DNA from: Planctomycetota bacterium
Lineage (GTDB): Bacteria; Planctomycetota; PUPC01; DSUN01
Length of the DNA: 64,000 bases
Reading direction: 5' to 3'
Assembly: GCA_035384565.1 (NCBI GenBank)
Contig: DAOOIT010000023.1
Span: 17,653 to 81,652, forward strand
Below the pieces are notes generated by a model, which was not told the DNA's origin, did no database searches, and saw only the letters and a list, made by a program, of their open reading frames with translations. The translations under genes were made by a program, and so were the position numbers. This document shows positions 24,974 to 33,678 of the stretch, piece by piece (position 1 is the first letter of the stretch; each line of letters starts with the position of its first letter).

Positions 24974-27900
24974 GCGAGCGGCATGGGCGTCCTGCCGCCT
25001 CCTCGGGGCCCTTGCCCTCGCCTGCGCCCTTGGAGGCTGCAAGAGGGACTCCGAGGCCGAGGGCCGTGACCCAGCCCACTGCGTCGTGCCTGCCCCACGC
25101 CAGTTCGAACTGAGCGGCGAACAGCCGCTCGGACCCGCCGTGCTCGTGGTGCCCGGCACGCCATCGGACCTCGTGCTCTCGGCTGCCGAGGAGATCAACC
25201 TGCGGCTTCGCGAACTCGGCCACCCGCCCCTGCGCGTGGTGTCGGCCGGGTCGCCGGACGAGGCGGCCTTCGCCGGCCGCCGCATCGAGCTGGCCATCGC
25301 CCCGGGAGCCGCCCAGGGGCGCCCGCAGGGGTACGCCATTGACAGCACCGGTCCCACGCGCGTGCGTCTTGTGGGGCGGGACGCGCAGGGCCTGCTCTGG
25401 GCAGCCGTGACCCTGCGCCGTTTGCTCCAGGCGGATCCCGGGGGCCGCCCCACCCTCACGTCAGCGATCGTGAACGACTGGCCCGACTTCCCCCTCCGGA
25501 TGGTCAACCCGCTGACCCGATACCCCAGGGAGCGGACTGAGGCGGGCCTCCTCGATGCCCTCCGGCGCCGGCCCGACGAGCCCGGCCGCTACGCCGACGC
25601 CTACGCGCACGAGACCAAGGCGGCCCTGGACTTCCTGGTGCGCCTGAAGCTGAACCTCGCGTGGCTGCCGCTGGGAGGCGTGCCGCACACGCTCGACGCG
25701 CTGGAGGCCGCTGCCGGGACCCGTGAGAAGGCAGAGCTTTTCCTGGCCGCCTTGCGTCGCGTAACCGACTACGCCCGGGCGCGCGGCGTCACGGTCTGCG
25801 AGGCCGTGCCCTGCGACGTGGGCGTCTCGCCCGCCGACGACACGGACCCCGAAGTCTCGCGTTGCGCGCGGCACCACACCACGAGGCGATACTACTGCTG
25901 GAGCCTCGATGACCGCATCCGCCGGCGAGCTGAGCAGGCCGCGCGTCTGCTCGGCCAGGCGGGCTACGGCCTGGTCCTGCTGCAACTGCCTGACACGCGC
26001 TACGCCGATGCGAACCTGTGGGAGCGCCGTTGCCAGGCGTGCCGGACGCGCTGGGGCGAGGACCGCGCCACCGCCGATGCCCACCTGCTCAACCTGTGGC
26101 ACCGCGTCTTCCGGCAGCACGCGCCGGCAGTATCCCTGCTCGCGGTCCCCTCTCCAGCCGACCCGGGCATCCTGCTCCACCCGGACCACCCGACGCATGA
26201 TCGCCTGCGGGCCTACTGGGCCTCGCTGCATGAACACCTCGACGCGCCGCAGAGCTTCGCCGTGGCGGTGCGCGAGAGCGCGCAACCTGCTATCGAGGCG
26301 TTCTCGCGCCTCGTCAAGCCGCGCCCCCTCTATGTGCTATGGAACACCGACTCCACGGCGGGCGATGATGCGTGGTGCCCGCTCTTCTCGAGCCGGGCCC
26401 GCCACGCCGTGACGTTCGCACGGGCAGGCCGTATGGCTGGCGTGCTGGCCACCTCGACGTCGTGCTCGCTCCTTGCGGCAGCCGCCGGCGCCCAGTACCT
26501 GTGGAATGCGGATTCGCCCGGAGCGGAGCCGTGGGCGGGGGATCTGAACGTCGAGCGTGATGGCTCGGAGCCTGCGGCGTTCTTCGGCGCGGCGCTGCCG
26601 CCGCTGCTGGCCGCGGCCTATGGCGACAAGGCGGGCCCCGCGCTCGCCGAGGTGTTCCTCGGGTGCGTTAGCCCATCGTACTGCGCCCTGCCCGGCGACG
26701 TCGCGCGCCTGGCCGAAACGGCCAACTCGGCGTCCCGGATGCGGCAGCAGTATGCTGCTCTGGTGCGCGCCAGCGCCAGCCTCGAGCGCGTCTGGCAGCG
26801 GTTCGAGACGGGCGAGCGACAGCTCATCTACACCGACGCCGCGCCCTCCTTCTACGGCCTGACGGAGCAGGTCGCCCACGCGCGGGTGTGGGCGAGCTAC
26901 CATTCGGTGCACCTCGGGGTCGCCGAGGCCCTTCGAGCCGGCCGTTCCCGGCGCGCCATCGCGGCGGAACTCAGCGACGCGATCCCGCGCGTCGCGGCCG
27001 ACGCGGCGACGGGGAGGCGGCTGGTGGCCCGCGTGGCCGCTCGCCCGAGGGCCGGGGCCGCCGAGCCGAGCCATTGGGTGGCCCGCTCGTTGCGCGCGCT
27101 CGACAGTTCCGAGGCCGAGGCGGCCCTGGTGGGGCGGCTCGAGCGGCTGCTCAAGCTGGTCCGCGGCGCCTCGGTCGAGCTTCGCGAGCCGCTCGCCGCC
27201 GCCCCGGAGGCGCTGCCGTTGCTCCCCGAGGCGGCGGAGGCCCTCACGCTCCGTGGCAAGGGCGCCGCTCACCTGAGTCTCGTGCACTACCCCACGCAGG
27301 GCGGCGGCGGCAGCGCCATCCAGATCGAGGGCTTCACACAGCCCTGGCAGGATGGAGCCGCGGTGGGCTTCCCGGCGGCGGACGTGACGCGCTACGCGGG
27401 CGCCGCAAGCGCCCTGCGCTTCTACATCAACGGCGGCGGCGCGGGGGGCCAGCAGCTCACCTTCTGGCTCTACGCGCGCGGCGCCGGCGGCGACCCCGCG
27501 CCGTCCGACGCCAAGTGGCCCTACGTTTCGCTGGCCGACTATGTGGCCGTTGACGACCTCGAGGCCACCTGGCAGCTCGTGAGCATTCCCCTCGACCGCC
27601 TCTTGCCCAGAGGCTATACCCAGGTGACGGGCTTCGGGCTGAACAACGCCACGTACGGCGAGGTGTGCGGCCCGGTGTGGATTGACACGATGTATGTCGC
27701 GCCCGACGCCAAACCCGTCGAGGTCGAGGTGCCCGTGCAGGAACCGCCGGCTCAGCCGCCGGCCACGGAGGCGCGCGTCCTCGCCGTCGGTGTGCAGCCG
27801 ACCACGGCCATGGCAGCCGACGGCCCGGTCAGCCGCCTGATGCTCGCCCTCAAGGTCGTGGGCAACGGCGCCCTCTCGAACGTCCGGATTGTCCTCCGCG

Positions 27901-28085
27901 TGATCGATCCGGACGGCGCGGAGTTGCTCACGCGCGAGGCCGCTGTGGCCGAGCGGATGCGCACGCCCTGGTGGTCGCCCTCGATCCGATGCCATCTCCC
28001 GCGTCTGGTGCCGAAGTGCCGGCTCGAGATGACCCTGGCGAGCGACGAGGTCCGCGGCACGGGCGCGGTGGAAATCACCTGGTAG
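24942..28085 (+). CDS. Glycoside hydrolase-like lipoprotein (GH20 N-domain type)
   Basis: About 1047 residues. Lipoprotein signal with lipobox LGGC (Cys33). Residues about 50-180 fit the domain preceding GH20/GH84 hexosaminidases (APRQFELSGEQPLGPAVLVV; YAIDSTGPTRVRLVGRDAQG, then LLWAAVTLRRLLQ). A large TIM-barrel-like region follows (about 180-500), with a Cys-rich insert (RRCQACRTRW). Near residues 780-920 lies a carbohydrate-binding beta-sandwich (SLVHYPTQGGGGSAIQIEG). The catalytic acid pair cannot be assigned by eye. GH20-type enzymes remove terminal N-acetylhexosamines. The coding start overlaps the PIG-L gene by 32 nt; GTG 24933 is an alternative start. Confidence 0.72.
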   Translation: MLNPSSRPLSERAAWASCRLLGALALACALGGCKRDSEAEGRDPAHCVVPAPRQFELSGEQPLGPAVLVVPGTPSDLVLSAAEEINLRLRELGHPPLRVVSAGSPDEAAFAGRRIELAIAPGAAQGRPQGYAIDSTGPTRVRLVGRDAQGLLWAAVTLRRLLQADPGGRPTLTSAIVNDWPDFPLRMVNPLTRYPRERTEAGLLDALRRRPDEPGRYADAYAHETKAALDFLVRLKLNLAWLPLGGVPHTLDALEAAAGTREKAELFLAALRRVTDYARARGVTVCEAVPCDVGVSPADDTDPEVSRCARHHTTRRYYCWSLDDRIRRRAEQAARLLGQAGYGLVLLQLPDTRYADANLWERRCQACRTRWGEDRATADAHLLNLWHRVFRQHAPAVSLLAVPSPADPGILLHPDHPTHDRLRAYWASLHEHLDAPQSFAVAVRESAQPAIEAFSRLVKPRPLYVLWNTDSTAGDDAWCPLFSSRARHAVTFARAGRMAGVLATSTSCSLLAAAAGAQYLWNADSPGAEPWAGDLNVERDGSEPAAFFGAALPPLLAAAYGDKAGPALAEVFLGCVSPSYCALPGDVARLAETANSASRMRQQYAALVRASASLERVWQRFETGERQLIYTDAAPSFYGLTEQVAHARVWASYHSVHLGVAEALRAGRSRRAIAAELSDAIPRVAADAATGRRLVARVAARPRAGAAEPSHWVARSLRALDSSEAEAALVGRLERLLKLVRGASVELREPLAAAPEALPLLPEAAEALTLRGKGAAHLSLVHYPTQGGGGSAIQIEGFTQPWQDGAAVGFPAADVTRYAGAASALRFYINGGGAGGQQLTFWLYARGAGGDPAPSDAKWPYVSLADYVAVDDLEATWQLVSIPLDRLLPRGYTQVTGFGLNNATYGEVCGPVWIDTMYVAPDAKPVEVEVPVQEPPAQPPATEARVLAVGVQPTTAMAADGPVSRLMLALKVVGNGALSNVRIVLRVIDPDGAELLTREAAVAERMRTPWWSPSIRCHLPRLVPKCRLEMTLASDEVRGTGAVEITW

Positions 28086-28096
28086 GAGAGGCATCC

Positions 28097-30760
28097 GTGG
28101 GGTCTGCCGGTTGCGGGCGCCGTCTCGCCTTGCCCCTGCTCCTCGCTTTCGCGGCCGGCGGCGTTCGCGCGGCCGAGCCCGCCTGGCGGGCCACGGGCTG
28201 GGGCGGCGGCGGCTTCTTCTGGTCGTGCGCCTTCCATCCCACCCGCGACGGGGTGATCTACCTGGGGGGCGACGTGGGCGGCGCCTACAAGAGCGAGGAC
28301 AAGGGCAAACACTGGCGCTTCATCAACCGCGGCCTCGCCGACTATGCAGTCTATGCCCTCGCGGCCAGCAAGGCCAGCCCCGACACGGTCTATGCGGGCA
28401 CGGTCAGCGGCCTGTGCAAGAGCGCCGACGCGGGCGAGCACTGGGAGTTCCTCGATGAGACGGCCAAGGGCAAGCTCGACCTGTCGGTCGAGCGCGCCTC
28501 CAGCGTGCGCCCCATCGCGGCCGACCCGGCGAACGGCAGCATCGTCTACGCTGGCAGCCGGCACGGCAAGCTCTACAAGTCGGAGGACGGCGGCAAGTCG
28601 TGGCGGAGACTCGACTACCTCCAGGCATTCGCCGGCCAGCAGCGGACGACCGCGCCTCCGGCCTTCCGGGGCACGGGCTGCCTCGCCCTCACCTTCGAGA
28701 GCGAGGCCGGCGACTGGGACCGCAACGGGCGGGTGGAGAGGGGCTTCTTCCCCAAGGTGCTGGATGCCTCAGCGTACGCGCGAGCCGCGGCGCGGTTCTT
28801 CGTGCCCGCTGGCGCGCCGAGGCTCCAGGCCCAACTCGTGGTGCAGAGCGGCCCGAAGTGGCTGTGGCAGCAAGGCCCCTTCACCGATGCCAAGCCGGGA
28901 GAATGGGCGGAAGTCGCCCTCGACCTGGCCGGGCTGAAGGACCTGGCCGAGGTGCGGATCGTGTACTTCGTCGTCCGCTCGCCCGAACGCGGCTACAAGG
29001 GCGAGGTGTACCTCGATGCCTTCACGCTCCACCCCGCGGCCCAGGGCGGCAAGCCGCTCATCCTGGGCGACTGGGAGAAGCCGGGCGACACCGAAGGCTG
29101 GAATGCCAACCAGAAGATCAAGGACGCGCTGTTCGTCACCGAGGCGCGGCAGTCGGCCGACCTCGAGCGCAAGGAGAAGGGCGCCATCTCGTCCGTCGCG
29201 GTCGCGGCGAGCGATCCCAGGCTCCTGTTCATCACGAGCACCGAGTATGGCGTTCTACGGAGCGAGGACGGGGGCGCGACGTGGAAGCACCTCCCCACGC
29301 CCAGGAACGCGGCCTGCGTGGCGGTGGCGCCCAGCGACCCGAACACGGTGTATGCCGCCTTCCGGCAGGAGGGCGTTCGCCGCTCGGCCGACCGCGGCGC
29401 CACGTGGACCGTCGCCAATGCCGGCATCAAGCAGGGCTGCTCCATCCGCGAAGTCGCTGTGGACCCGCGCGATCCGAACGCCGTCTACTGCATCGGCGCG
29501 GCCAACTGGGAGGGCTACTTCTACCGCTCGACCGACGGGGGGAAGACCTGGGAGGAATCGCGAACCCTGAGGCGCGACTTCGATTCGGACCCCACGTGTC
29601 CCGAGGACTACGGCGGCCGCGCGACGGGCACCTGCCCGCTGAGCACGCCGAGCAACCTGGCCATCAACCCGCAACGCCCCGGCGAGCTGTTCATCGCGGC
29701 CAACTGGCGCAACGCCTTCAGCGCCGATGGTGGCAGGACGTGGGAGCAGCGCGACCGCGGCGCCGACATCACGTGCGCGACCGACCTCCGCTTCGTCGGC
29801 AGCAGGATCTACGTGACCGCGATGGACGAGGGCCTTCTCGCCAGCGAGGACAACGGCTCCACATGGCGCGTCCTGTGCCCCCTCAAGTACTCCACGGAGC
29901 TCAGCGGCCACCAATGGCGGGTCCACGTGTCGCCGAGCGCCGAGCGGATCGTCTCGACCTGCTCGCTGTGGGAGAAGCCGCTCAACTGCGCCGTGGTCAG
30001 TGACGATGGCGGTAGGACCTTCACCACCCACGCCGAGGGGCTACCCCCGCGCCGCCCCACGGCCAACACGATGTGGGGCGAGGGCTACGCCCGCGCCCTG
30101 GCCGCCGACCCCACCGACCCCAACGTGCTCTATCTGGGCATTGACGGCGACCCCGTGCCCGGCCAGAGCCAAGGCGGCGGGATCTTCAAGTCCACCGACG
30201 GAGGCCGCACCTGGGCGCCTCTGCCCGCGCAGCCGGGCAGCCGGCGGGTGTTCTACGGCCTGGCCGTGGACCCCACGAACCCGAGGCGCCTCTACTGGGG
30301 CGCGTGCGGCGCCGGCGGCGGGCTCTATCGGAGCGACGACGGGGGGGCGAGTTGGAGCCACGTGTTCAAGAACGAGGTCTGGGTCTTCAACGTGGCCGTG
30401 TCGCCCACGGGCGTGGTGTATTGCCCGGGCGCCAACCTCTGGCGCAGCGACGACCACGGCGCCACCTGGCGGAAGCTCACGAGCTTCGAGGGCTCCGTAT
30501 CTATCGTCGGCCTCGAGATCAACCCGAAAGACGATCGGGTACTCTGGCTCTCGCGCGTCACCTGGGGCACGGGCGCGGTCGGCTCGGTACACGAGAGCCG
30601 CGACGGCGGCGCCACATGGAGCGACATCACGGGCGATCTGCCCTACGTCAAGCCCATCGTCCTGCGCTTCAATCCGGCCACGGACGAGCTATGGGCGGGC
30701 GGCGTCGGTCTGTTCAAAGCGTCCCGCCCTACGACCCCCAGACCTTCCTCAGCACCTTGA
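28097..30760 (+). CDS. Exported Asp-box (BNR) beta-propeller protein, sialidase/GH74-like
   Basis: An 887-residue protein with a signal peptide (RRLALPLLLAFAAGGVRAAE). It carries about 13 Asp-box turns of the form S-x-D-x-G-x-x-W, for example YKSEDKGKHW, CKSADAGEHW, YKSEDGGKSW, LRSEDGGATW, YRSTDGGKTW, FKSTDGGRTW and WRSDDHGATW. This fits two stacked propellers as in GH74 xyloglucanases or sortilin-type proteins. Between about residues 190 and 340 an inserted beta-sandwich (GTGCLALTFESEAGDWDRNG; YKGEVYLDAFTLHP) may bind sugar. Catalytic residues are not identifiable, so enzyme versus binding protein is open. GTG start with TAGGAGAGG upstream, 11 bp after the GH20-like gene. The 3' end overlaps the convergent peptidase gene by 32 bp. 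Confidence 0.8.
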   Translation: MGSAGCGRRLALPLLLAFAAGGVRAAEPAWRATGWGGGGFFWSCAFHPTRDGVIYLGGDVGGAYKSEDKGKHWRFINRGLADYAVYALAASKASPDTVYAGTVSGLCKSADAGEHWEFLDETAKGKLDLSVERASSVRPIAADPANGSIVYAGSRHGKLYKSEDGGKSWRRLDYLQAFAGQQRTTAPPAFRGTGCLALTFESEAGDWDRNGRVERGFFPKVLDASAYARAAARFFVPAGAPRLQAQLVVQSGPKWLWQQGPFTDAKPGEWAEVALDLAGLKDLAEVRIVYFVVRSPERGYKGEVYLDAFTLHPAAQGGKPLILGDWEKPGDTEGWNANQKIKDALFVTEARQSADLERKEKGAISSVAVAASDPRLLFITSTEYGVLRSEDGGATWKHLPTPRNAACVAVAPSDPNTVYAAFRQEGVRRSADRGATWTVANAGIKQGCSIREVAVDPRDPNAVYCIGAANWEGYFYRSTDGGKTWEESRTLRRDFDSDPTCPEDYGGRATGTCPLSTPSNLAINPQRPGELFIAANWRNAFSADGGRTWEQRDRGADITCATDLRFVGSRIYVTAMDEGLLASEDNGSTWRVLCPLKYSTELSGHQWRVHVSPSAERIVSTCSLWEKPLNCAVVSDDGGRTFTTHAEGLPPRRPTANTMWGEGYARALAADPTDPNVLYLGIDGDPVPGQSQGGGIFKSTDGGRTWAPLPAQPGSRRVFYGLAVDPTNPRRLYWGACGAGGGLYRSDDGGASWSHVFKNEVWVFNVAVSPTGVVYCPGANLWRSDDHGATWRKLTSFEGSVSIVGLEINPKDDRVLWLSRVTWGTGAVGSVHESRDGGATWSDITGDLPYVKPIVLRFNPATDELWAGGVGLFKASRPTTPRPSSAP

Positions 30761-31424
30761 ACATCTCGGGGTCGTGCTCGCGCACCTCGGGGCGCACGAA
30801 GGGGTAGAAGTCGTTGGTGCCGAAGTAGGCCTCGGACAACTCGGCGAAATACTCCTGGTCGTTGTTCAGCGCGTAGGCTCGCTTCCTGCCGCCCTGATAG
30901 TAGAGCACCGATTCGTACGACTTGCTCTCCACGGCCCGCTTGAACGCCGCCTTGATGTCAGGCTGATCGTAGCCGAGCACCTGATGGTGGTAGGCGTGGG
31001 CCAGTTCGTGCAGGACCATGTTCGGCTGGCACTCGGCCCAGTTGAGGAAGTTCGTCGGCCCGCCGATCTCGATGGACTTCTCTTTCTCCGGGTTGAAGCC
31101 GTTGTTCGCGAGCCAGCCGCGCGAGGGGTGGTAGCAGGCGCAGGCGACCTTGGGGTTCTCCTCGACCCAGATGCGCACCTGGCGCAGCTTCTCGACCGCG
31201 GGTGCGGGCACCACGCGCGCCACATCGTAGAGGCGCGCGGCCAGCAGCTTCAGCGTCTTCTCGCCCAGCTCCTTCTTCTCGTCGAGGAGCTTCTTGTGGA
31301 CGAGCACGGTCCAGCCCTCGATGTTCTGGGCCGAGTAGTTCGCCGTGGGCTCGAAGGCGGGCTCTGCGGCCACAATCACGCACGCGGCGAGCAGCAGTGG
31401 GCTCATCGAGTTCCGTTTCCCCAA
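30729..31424 (-). CDS. Exported HExxH metallopeptidase-like protein
   Basis: About 231 residues with a signal peptide (KRNSMSPLLLAACVIVAAEP) and the zinc motif VLHELAHAYHHQ (HELAH) near residue 145. A downstream Glu in EYFAELSEAYFGTNDFYPF could be the third zinc ligand, as in gluzincins. The rest (VHKKLLDEKKELGEKTLKLL; IWVEENPKVACACYHPSRGW) resembles exported planctomycete proteins of unknown substrate. Start is ambiguous: TTG 31424 gives GGGGAGG spacing and a well-shaped signal peptide, ATG 31448 has GGAGG upstream, and ATG 31406 starts directly at the hydrophobic core. Confidence 0.72.
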   Translation of the reverse strand: MGKRNSMSPLLLAACVIVAAEPAFEPTANYSAQNIEGWTVLVHKKLLDEKKELGEKTLKLLAARLYDVARVVPAPAVEKLRQVRIWVEENPKVACACYHPSRGWLANNGFNPEKEKSIEIGGPTNFLNWAECQPNMVLHELAHAYHHQVLGYDQPDIKAAFKRAVESKSYESVLYYQGGRKRAYALNNDQEYFAELSEAYFGTNDFYPFVRPEVREHDPEMFKVLRKVWGS

Positions 31425-31468
31425 AGGCGTTGCCTCCCCATCCCACATTACCACATCCTCCGGCTGGA

Positions 31469-31497
31469 TTGCAATCGGGGCTGAGCGCGGCTAGAAT
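31469..31497 (+). promoter_or_regulatory. Promoter for the sulfatase gene
   Basis: TTGCAA, 17-bp spacer, TAGAAT. Predicted start of transcription near 31504 puts the complete paired-hairpin repeat in the 5' UTR. Confidence 0.65.
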
Positions 31498-31512
31498 CGC
31501 CCTGCACGGCCG

Positions 31513-31611
31513 CCCTCCCGAACGCTCCAATTCGTTCGGGAGGGGAACGTTTCCGTGCCGGAAGCGGTCCCCACAACTGCCCTCCCGAAGGTATTGGGAC
31601 CTTCGGGAGGG
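31513..31611 (+). repeat. Paired hairpins with complementary loops, copy 1 (sulfatase 5' UTR)
   Basis: Hairpin A: 12-bp stem CCCTCCCGAACG/CGTTCGGGAGGG with loop CTCCAATT. Hairpin B: 13-bp stem CCCTCCCGAAGGT/ACCTTCGGGAGGG with loop ATTGGG. CCAAT of loop A is complementary to ATTGG of loop B. The second copy is at 63698-63789. Ends 20 bp before the sulfatase start. Confidence 0.85.
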
Positions 31612-31631
31612 ACGGCGGAAGGAGTCTCCAG

Positions 31632-32987
31632 ATGGCAAAGCCACGCGCCGACAAGCCGAACGTGATCGTGTTCTTCACTGACCAGCAGCGGTGGGACGGT
31701 TCGGGCCTCTTCGGCAACCCGCTGGACCTGACGCCCAACTACGACCGCGTGGCCACCCAGGGCACTCACTGCCAGTTCGGCTTCACGTGCCAGCCGGTGT
31801 GCGCGCCGGCCCGGTCCGTGCTTCAGACCGGCCTCTACGCCACGGCCACCGGCACGTGGCGCAACGGTATTCCGCTGCGCCGCGGCCTGAGGACCCTCGC
31901 GCACCACTTCAACGACGCGGGCTACCACACGGGCTACATCGGCAAGTGGCACCTCGCGAGCCAGAGCGTCGTGCCGCCCGATGAGCGCGGCGGCTATCAG
32001 TACTGGCTGGGGGCCGACGTGCTGGAGTTCTGCTCCGACGCTTACGACTGCGTGATGTACGACGGCGACGGCCGCGAGGTGAAGCTGCCCGGCTACCGCG
32101 TGGACGCGCAGACCGACGCGGCCATCCGCTACGTGGACGCCCACCAGCACGAGCCTTTCTTCCTCTTCCTCTCGTACCTCGAGCCGCACTTCCAGAATCA
32201 CCTGGACGACTATCCGCCGCCCGACGGCTATCGCGAGCGCTACACGGGCCGTTGGGTGCCCGCCGACCTCGCGGCCCTGGGCGGCTCCACCCACGCCCAC
32301 CTGGGCGGCTACTGGGGCATGATCAAGCGCCTCGACGAGGCATTCGGCCGCCTGCTCGACGCCCTGAGGAGCCTGGGCCTGGCCGAGAACACCATCGTGC
32401 TCTTCACCAGCGATCACGGCTGCCACTTCAAGACGCGCAACAGCGAGTACAAGCGCTCGTGCCACGAGAGTTCGATCCGTATCCCGATGGCGCTCACCGG
32501 GCCCGGCTTCTTCGGCGGCGGGTGCCTCCGCCAACTTGTCAGCCTCGTGGATATGCCGCCGACGCTGCTCGACGCCGCGGGGATTCCTGTGCCCCGCGAG
32601 ATGCAGGGCCGCTCGATCCTGCCGCTCACCAAAGGGGCGACTCAGGACTGGCCCGAGGAGGTGTTCGTCCAGATCAGCGAGGCCCAGGTGGCCCGCTGCG
32701 TACGCACCCGCCGCTGGAAGTACAGCGTCTCGGCCCCTGACAAGAAGGGCTGGACCGATTCCGCCTCCGACCGCTACGTCGAGGAGTTCCTCTACGACCT
32801 TCAGGCTGACCCGCACGAACTCGATAACCGCATCCACCTGGAATCGCACCGCAAGGTAGCTGATGTGATGCGCGCGCGCCTCGTCCGCCGCATGGTCGCG
32901 GCGGGCGAGGCGGCGCCCGTCATTGAGCCCGTGGCGGCCCGGGCCGGCGGCCAGAAGCGCGTGACTCCTGAGGAGGCCCGGCAGTAG
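31632..32987 (+). CDS. Type I sulfatase (formylglycine type)
   Basis: A 451-residue arylsulfatase-family hydrolase. Metal-binding DQQRW near residue 17, and the formylglycine motif CAPAR at residues 57-61 (Cys57 is modified by a formylglycine-generating enzyme). GKWHLA and TSDHGCHFKTRN supply further active-site residues, and a C-terminal ELDNRIHLESH segment fits the family tail. No signal peptide is visible, so it acts in the cytoplasm or is exported by another route. The substrate is probably a sulfated sugar, but the position cleaved is unknown. RBS GGAAGGAG and a paired-hairpin 5' UTR precede the ATG. Downstream is repeat-rich, non-coding DNA. Confidence 0.88.
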   Translation: MAKPRADKPNVIVFFTDQQRWDGSGLFGNPLDLTPNYDRVATQGTHCQFGFTCQPVCAPARSVLQTGLYATATGTWRNGIPLRRGLRTLAHHFNDAGYHTGYIGKWHLASQSVVPPDERGGYQYWLGADVLEFCSDAYDCVMYDGDGREVKLPGYRVDAQTDAAIRYVDAHQHEPFFLFLSYLEPHFQNHLDDYPPPDGYRERYTGRWVPADLAALGGSTHAHLGGYWGMIKRLDEAFGRLLDALRSLGLAENTIVLFTSDHGCHFKTRNSEYKRSCHESSIRIPMALTGPGFFGGGCLRQLVSLVDMPPTLLDAAGIPVPREMQGRSILPLTKGATQDWPEEVFVQISEAQVARCVRTRRWKYSVSAPDKKGWTDSASDRYVEEFLYDLQADPHELDNRIHLESHRKVADVMRARLVRRMVAAGEAAPVIEPVAARAGGQKRVTPEEARQ

Positions 32988-33044
32988 CCGCCCGGCCATC
33001 AACCACCATTCCGCCCGCTATGTTGCTTTTCGGCAACATGGCAT

Positions 33045-33168
33045 CATACTTGCTCAACTCAAGGGGGGAGGAATTGAGCAAGTATGGCGGGAATGGCCCC
33101 GGACGCCTGCGAATCGCCAAAGCGCCATACTCGCTCAACCCAACAGGCGAGGAAATTGAGCAAGTATG
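33045..33168 (+). repeat. Hairpin repeat of the CATACT...AGTATG family, copy 3 (two hairpins)
   Basis: First hairpin (33045-33086): CATACTTGCTCAA with TTGAGCAAGTATG, 13 perfect bp. Second (33126-33168): CATACTCGCTCAA with the same right arm, one mismatch. Each is followed by a short module with AATCGCC, so the central module is present in altered form. A separate 7-bp hairpin (ATGTTGC/GCAACAT) lies just upstream at 33020-33039. Confidence 0.8.
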
Positions 33169-33262
33169 GAGTGGGCGGCCCCGGAGGCCCATGAATCGCC
33201 AATCCGCCAGATTGTATCCTCTCGACGACTGAGCACCGCTCTGAAGCTGAACTGTCAGACAC

Positions 33263-33307
33263 GTCGGACTCGTCGGGCTCGTCAGACTCGTCGGACTTGT
33301 CGGACTT
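33263..33307. repeat. Five tandem 9-bp units, consensus GTCGGACTY
   Basis: GTCGGACTC, GTCGGGCTC, GTCAGACTC, GTCGGACTT, GTCGGACTT in direct succession in non-coding DNA. A related array of 9-mers lies at 36765-36818. Confidence 0.85.
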
Positions 33308-33394
33308 GCCTGCCGCGCCGGACAGGTGCAACTCGTGGGGGGCTCGCCTGTGCGGGGAACGGTGGCGCCTCTGACGGCGACGGCCAGTTCCGGC

Positions 33395-33423
33395 TTGCAA
33401 GCGCGTCGGGGCTGGGGTAGAAT
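33395..33423 (+). promoter_or_regulatory. Promoter for the structured RNA unit
   Basis: TTGCAA, 17-bp spacer, TAGAAT, the same pattern as the sulfatase promoter. Start of transcription near 33430. Confidence 0.65.
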
Positions 33424-33543
33424 ACCGTTGGCGAGGCGGCGCGCGCACCGCGAGCGCCGCCGGGGCCACCGCAACCGCGCGAGAGCGCGGGCGGCCGCGC
33501 GGCCTGGTCAGCCTGCCCGTCGCACGCCGCCAGGCCGGCCCGT

Positions 33544-33600
33544 ATGAAAGGAGGTGATCCAGTGGACAGTTGCTGTAGTTTGAGGTGGCCGTCGACCTGA
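33544..33600 (+). CDS. Tiny ORF downstream of an extended Shine-Dalgarno
   Basis: ATG at 33544 gives an 18-residue peptide, MKGGDPVDSCCSLRWPST. Alternatively GTG at 33562 gives the last 12 residues. The GTG is the better translation start, because AGGAGG lies exactly 7 nt upstream, within the 14-nt 16S complement. The TGA stop lies at the tip of the first downstream hairpin, so a translating or terminating ribosome would affect that fold. A pair of adjacent cysteines is notable. Whether it is translated is unknown. Confidence 0.4.
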   Translation: MKGGDPVDSCCSLRWPST

Positions 33601-33640
33601 TAGGTCGACGGGCCTATCAGGCCCGGCGGCCACAGCCTTC

Positions 33641-33678
33641 GAGCGGGCGCTCGCCTCGTGCGGGCGCCCGCTCATTTT
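33641..33678 (+). terminator. Intrinsic terminator of the structured RNA unit
   Basis: 10-bp perfect stem GAGCGGGCGC/GCGCCCGCTC, 13-nt loop, followed by ATTTT. Confidence 0.7.

Noticed and set aside
33263..33307. CRISPR-like array
   Set aside because: Units are 9 bp and directly adjacent with no spacers; no cas genes are present.
33547..33560. Fragment of a 16S rRNA gene
   Set aside because: Only the terminal 14 nt match, in antisense orientation; the flanks do not resemble 16S rRNA, so a ribosome-pairing signal is more likely.
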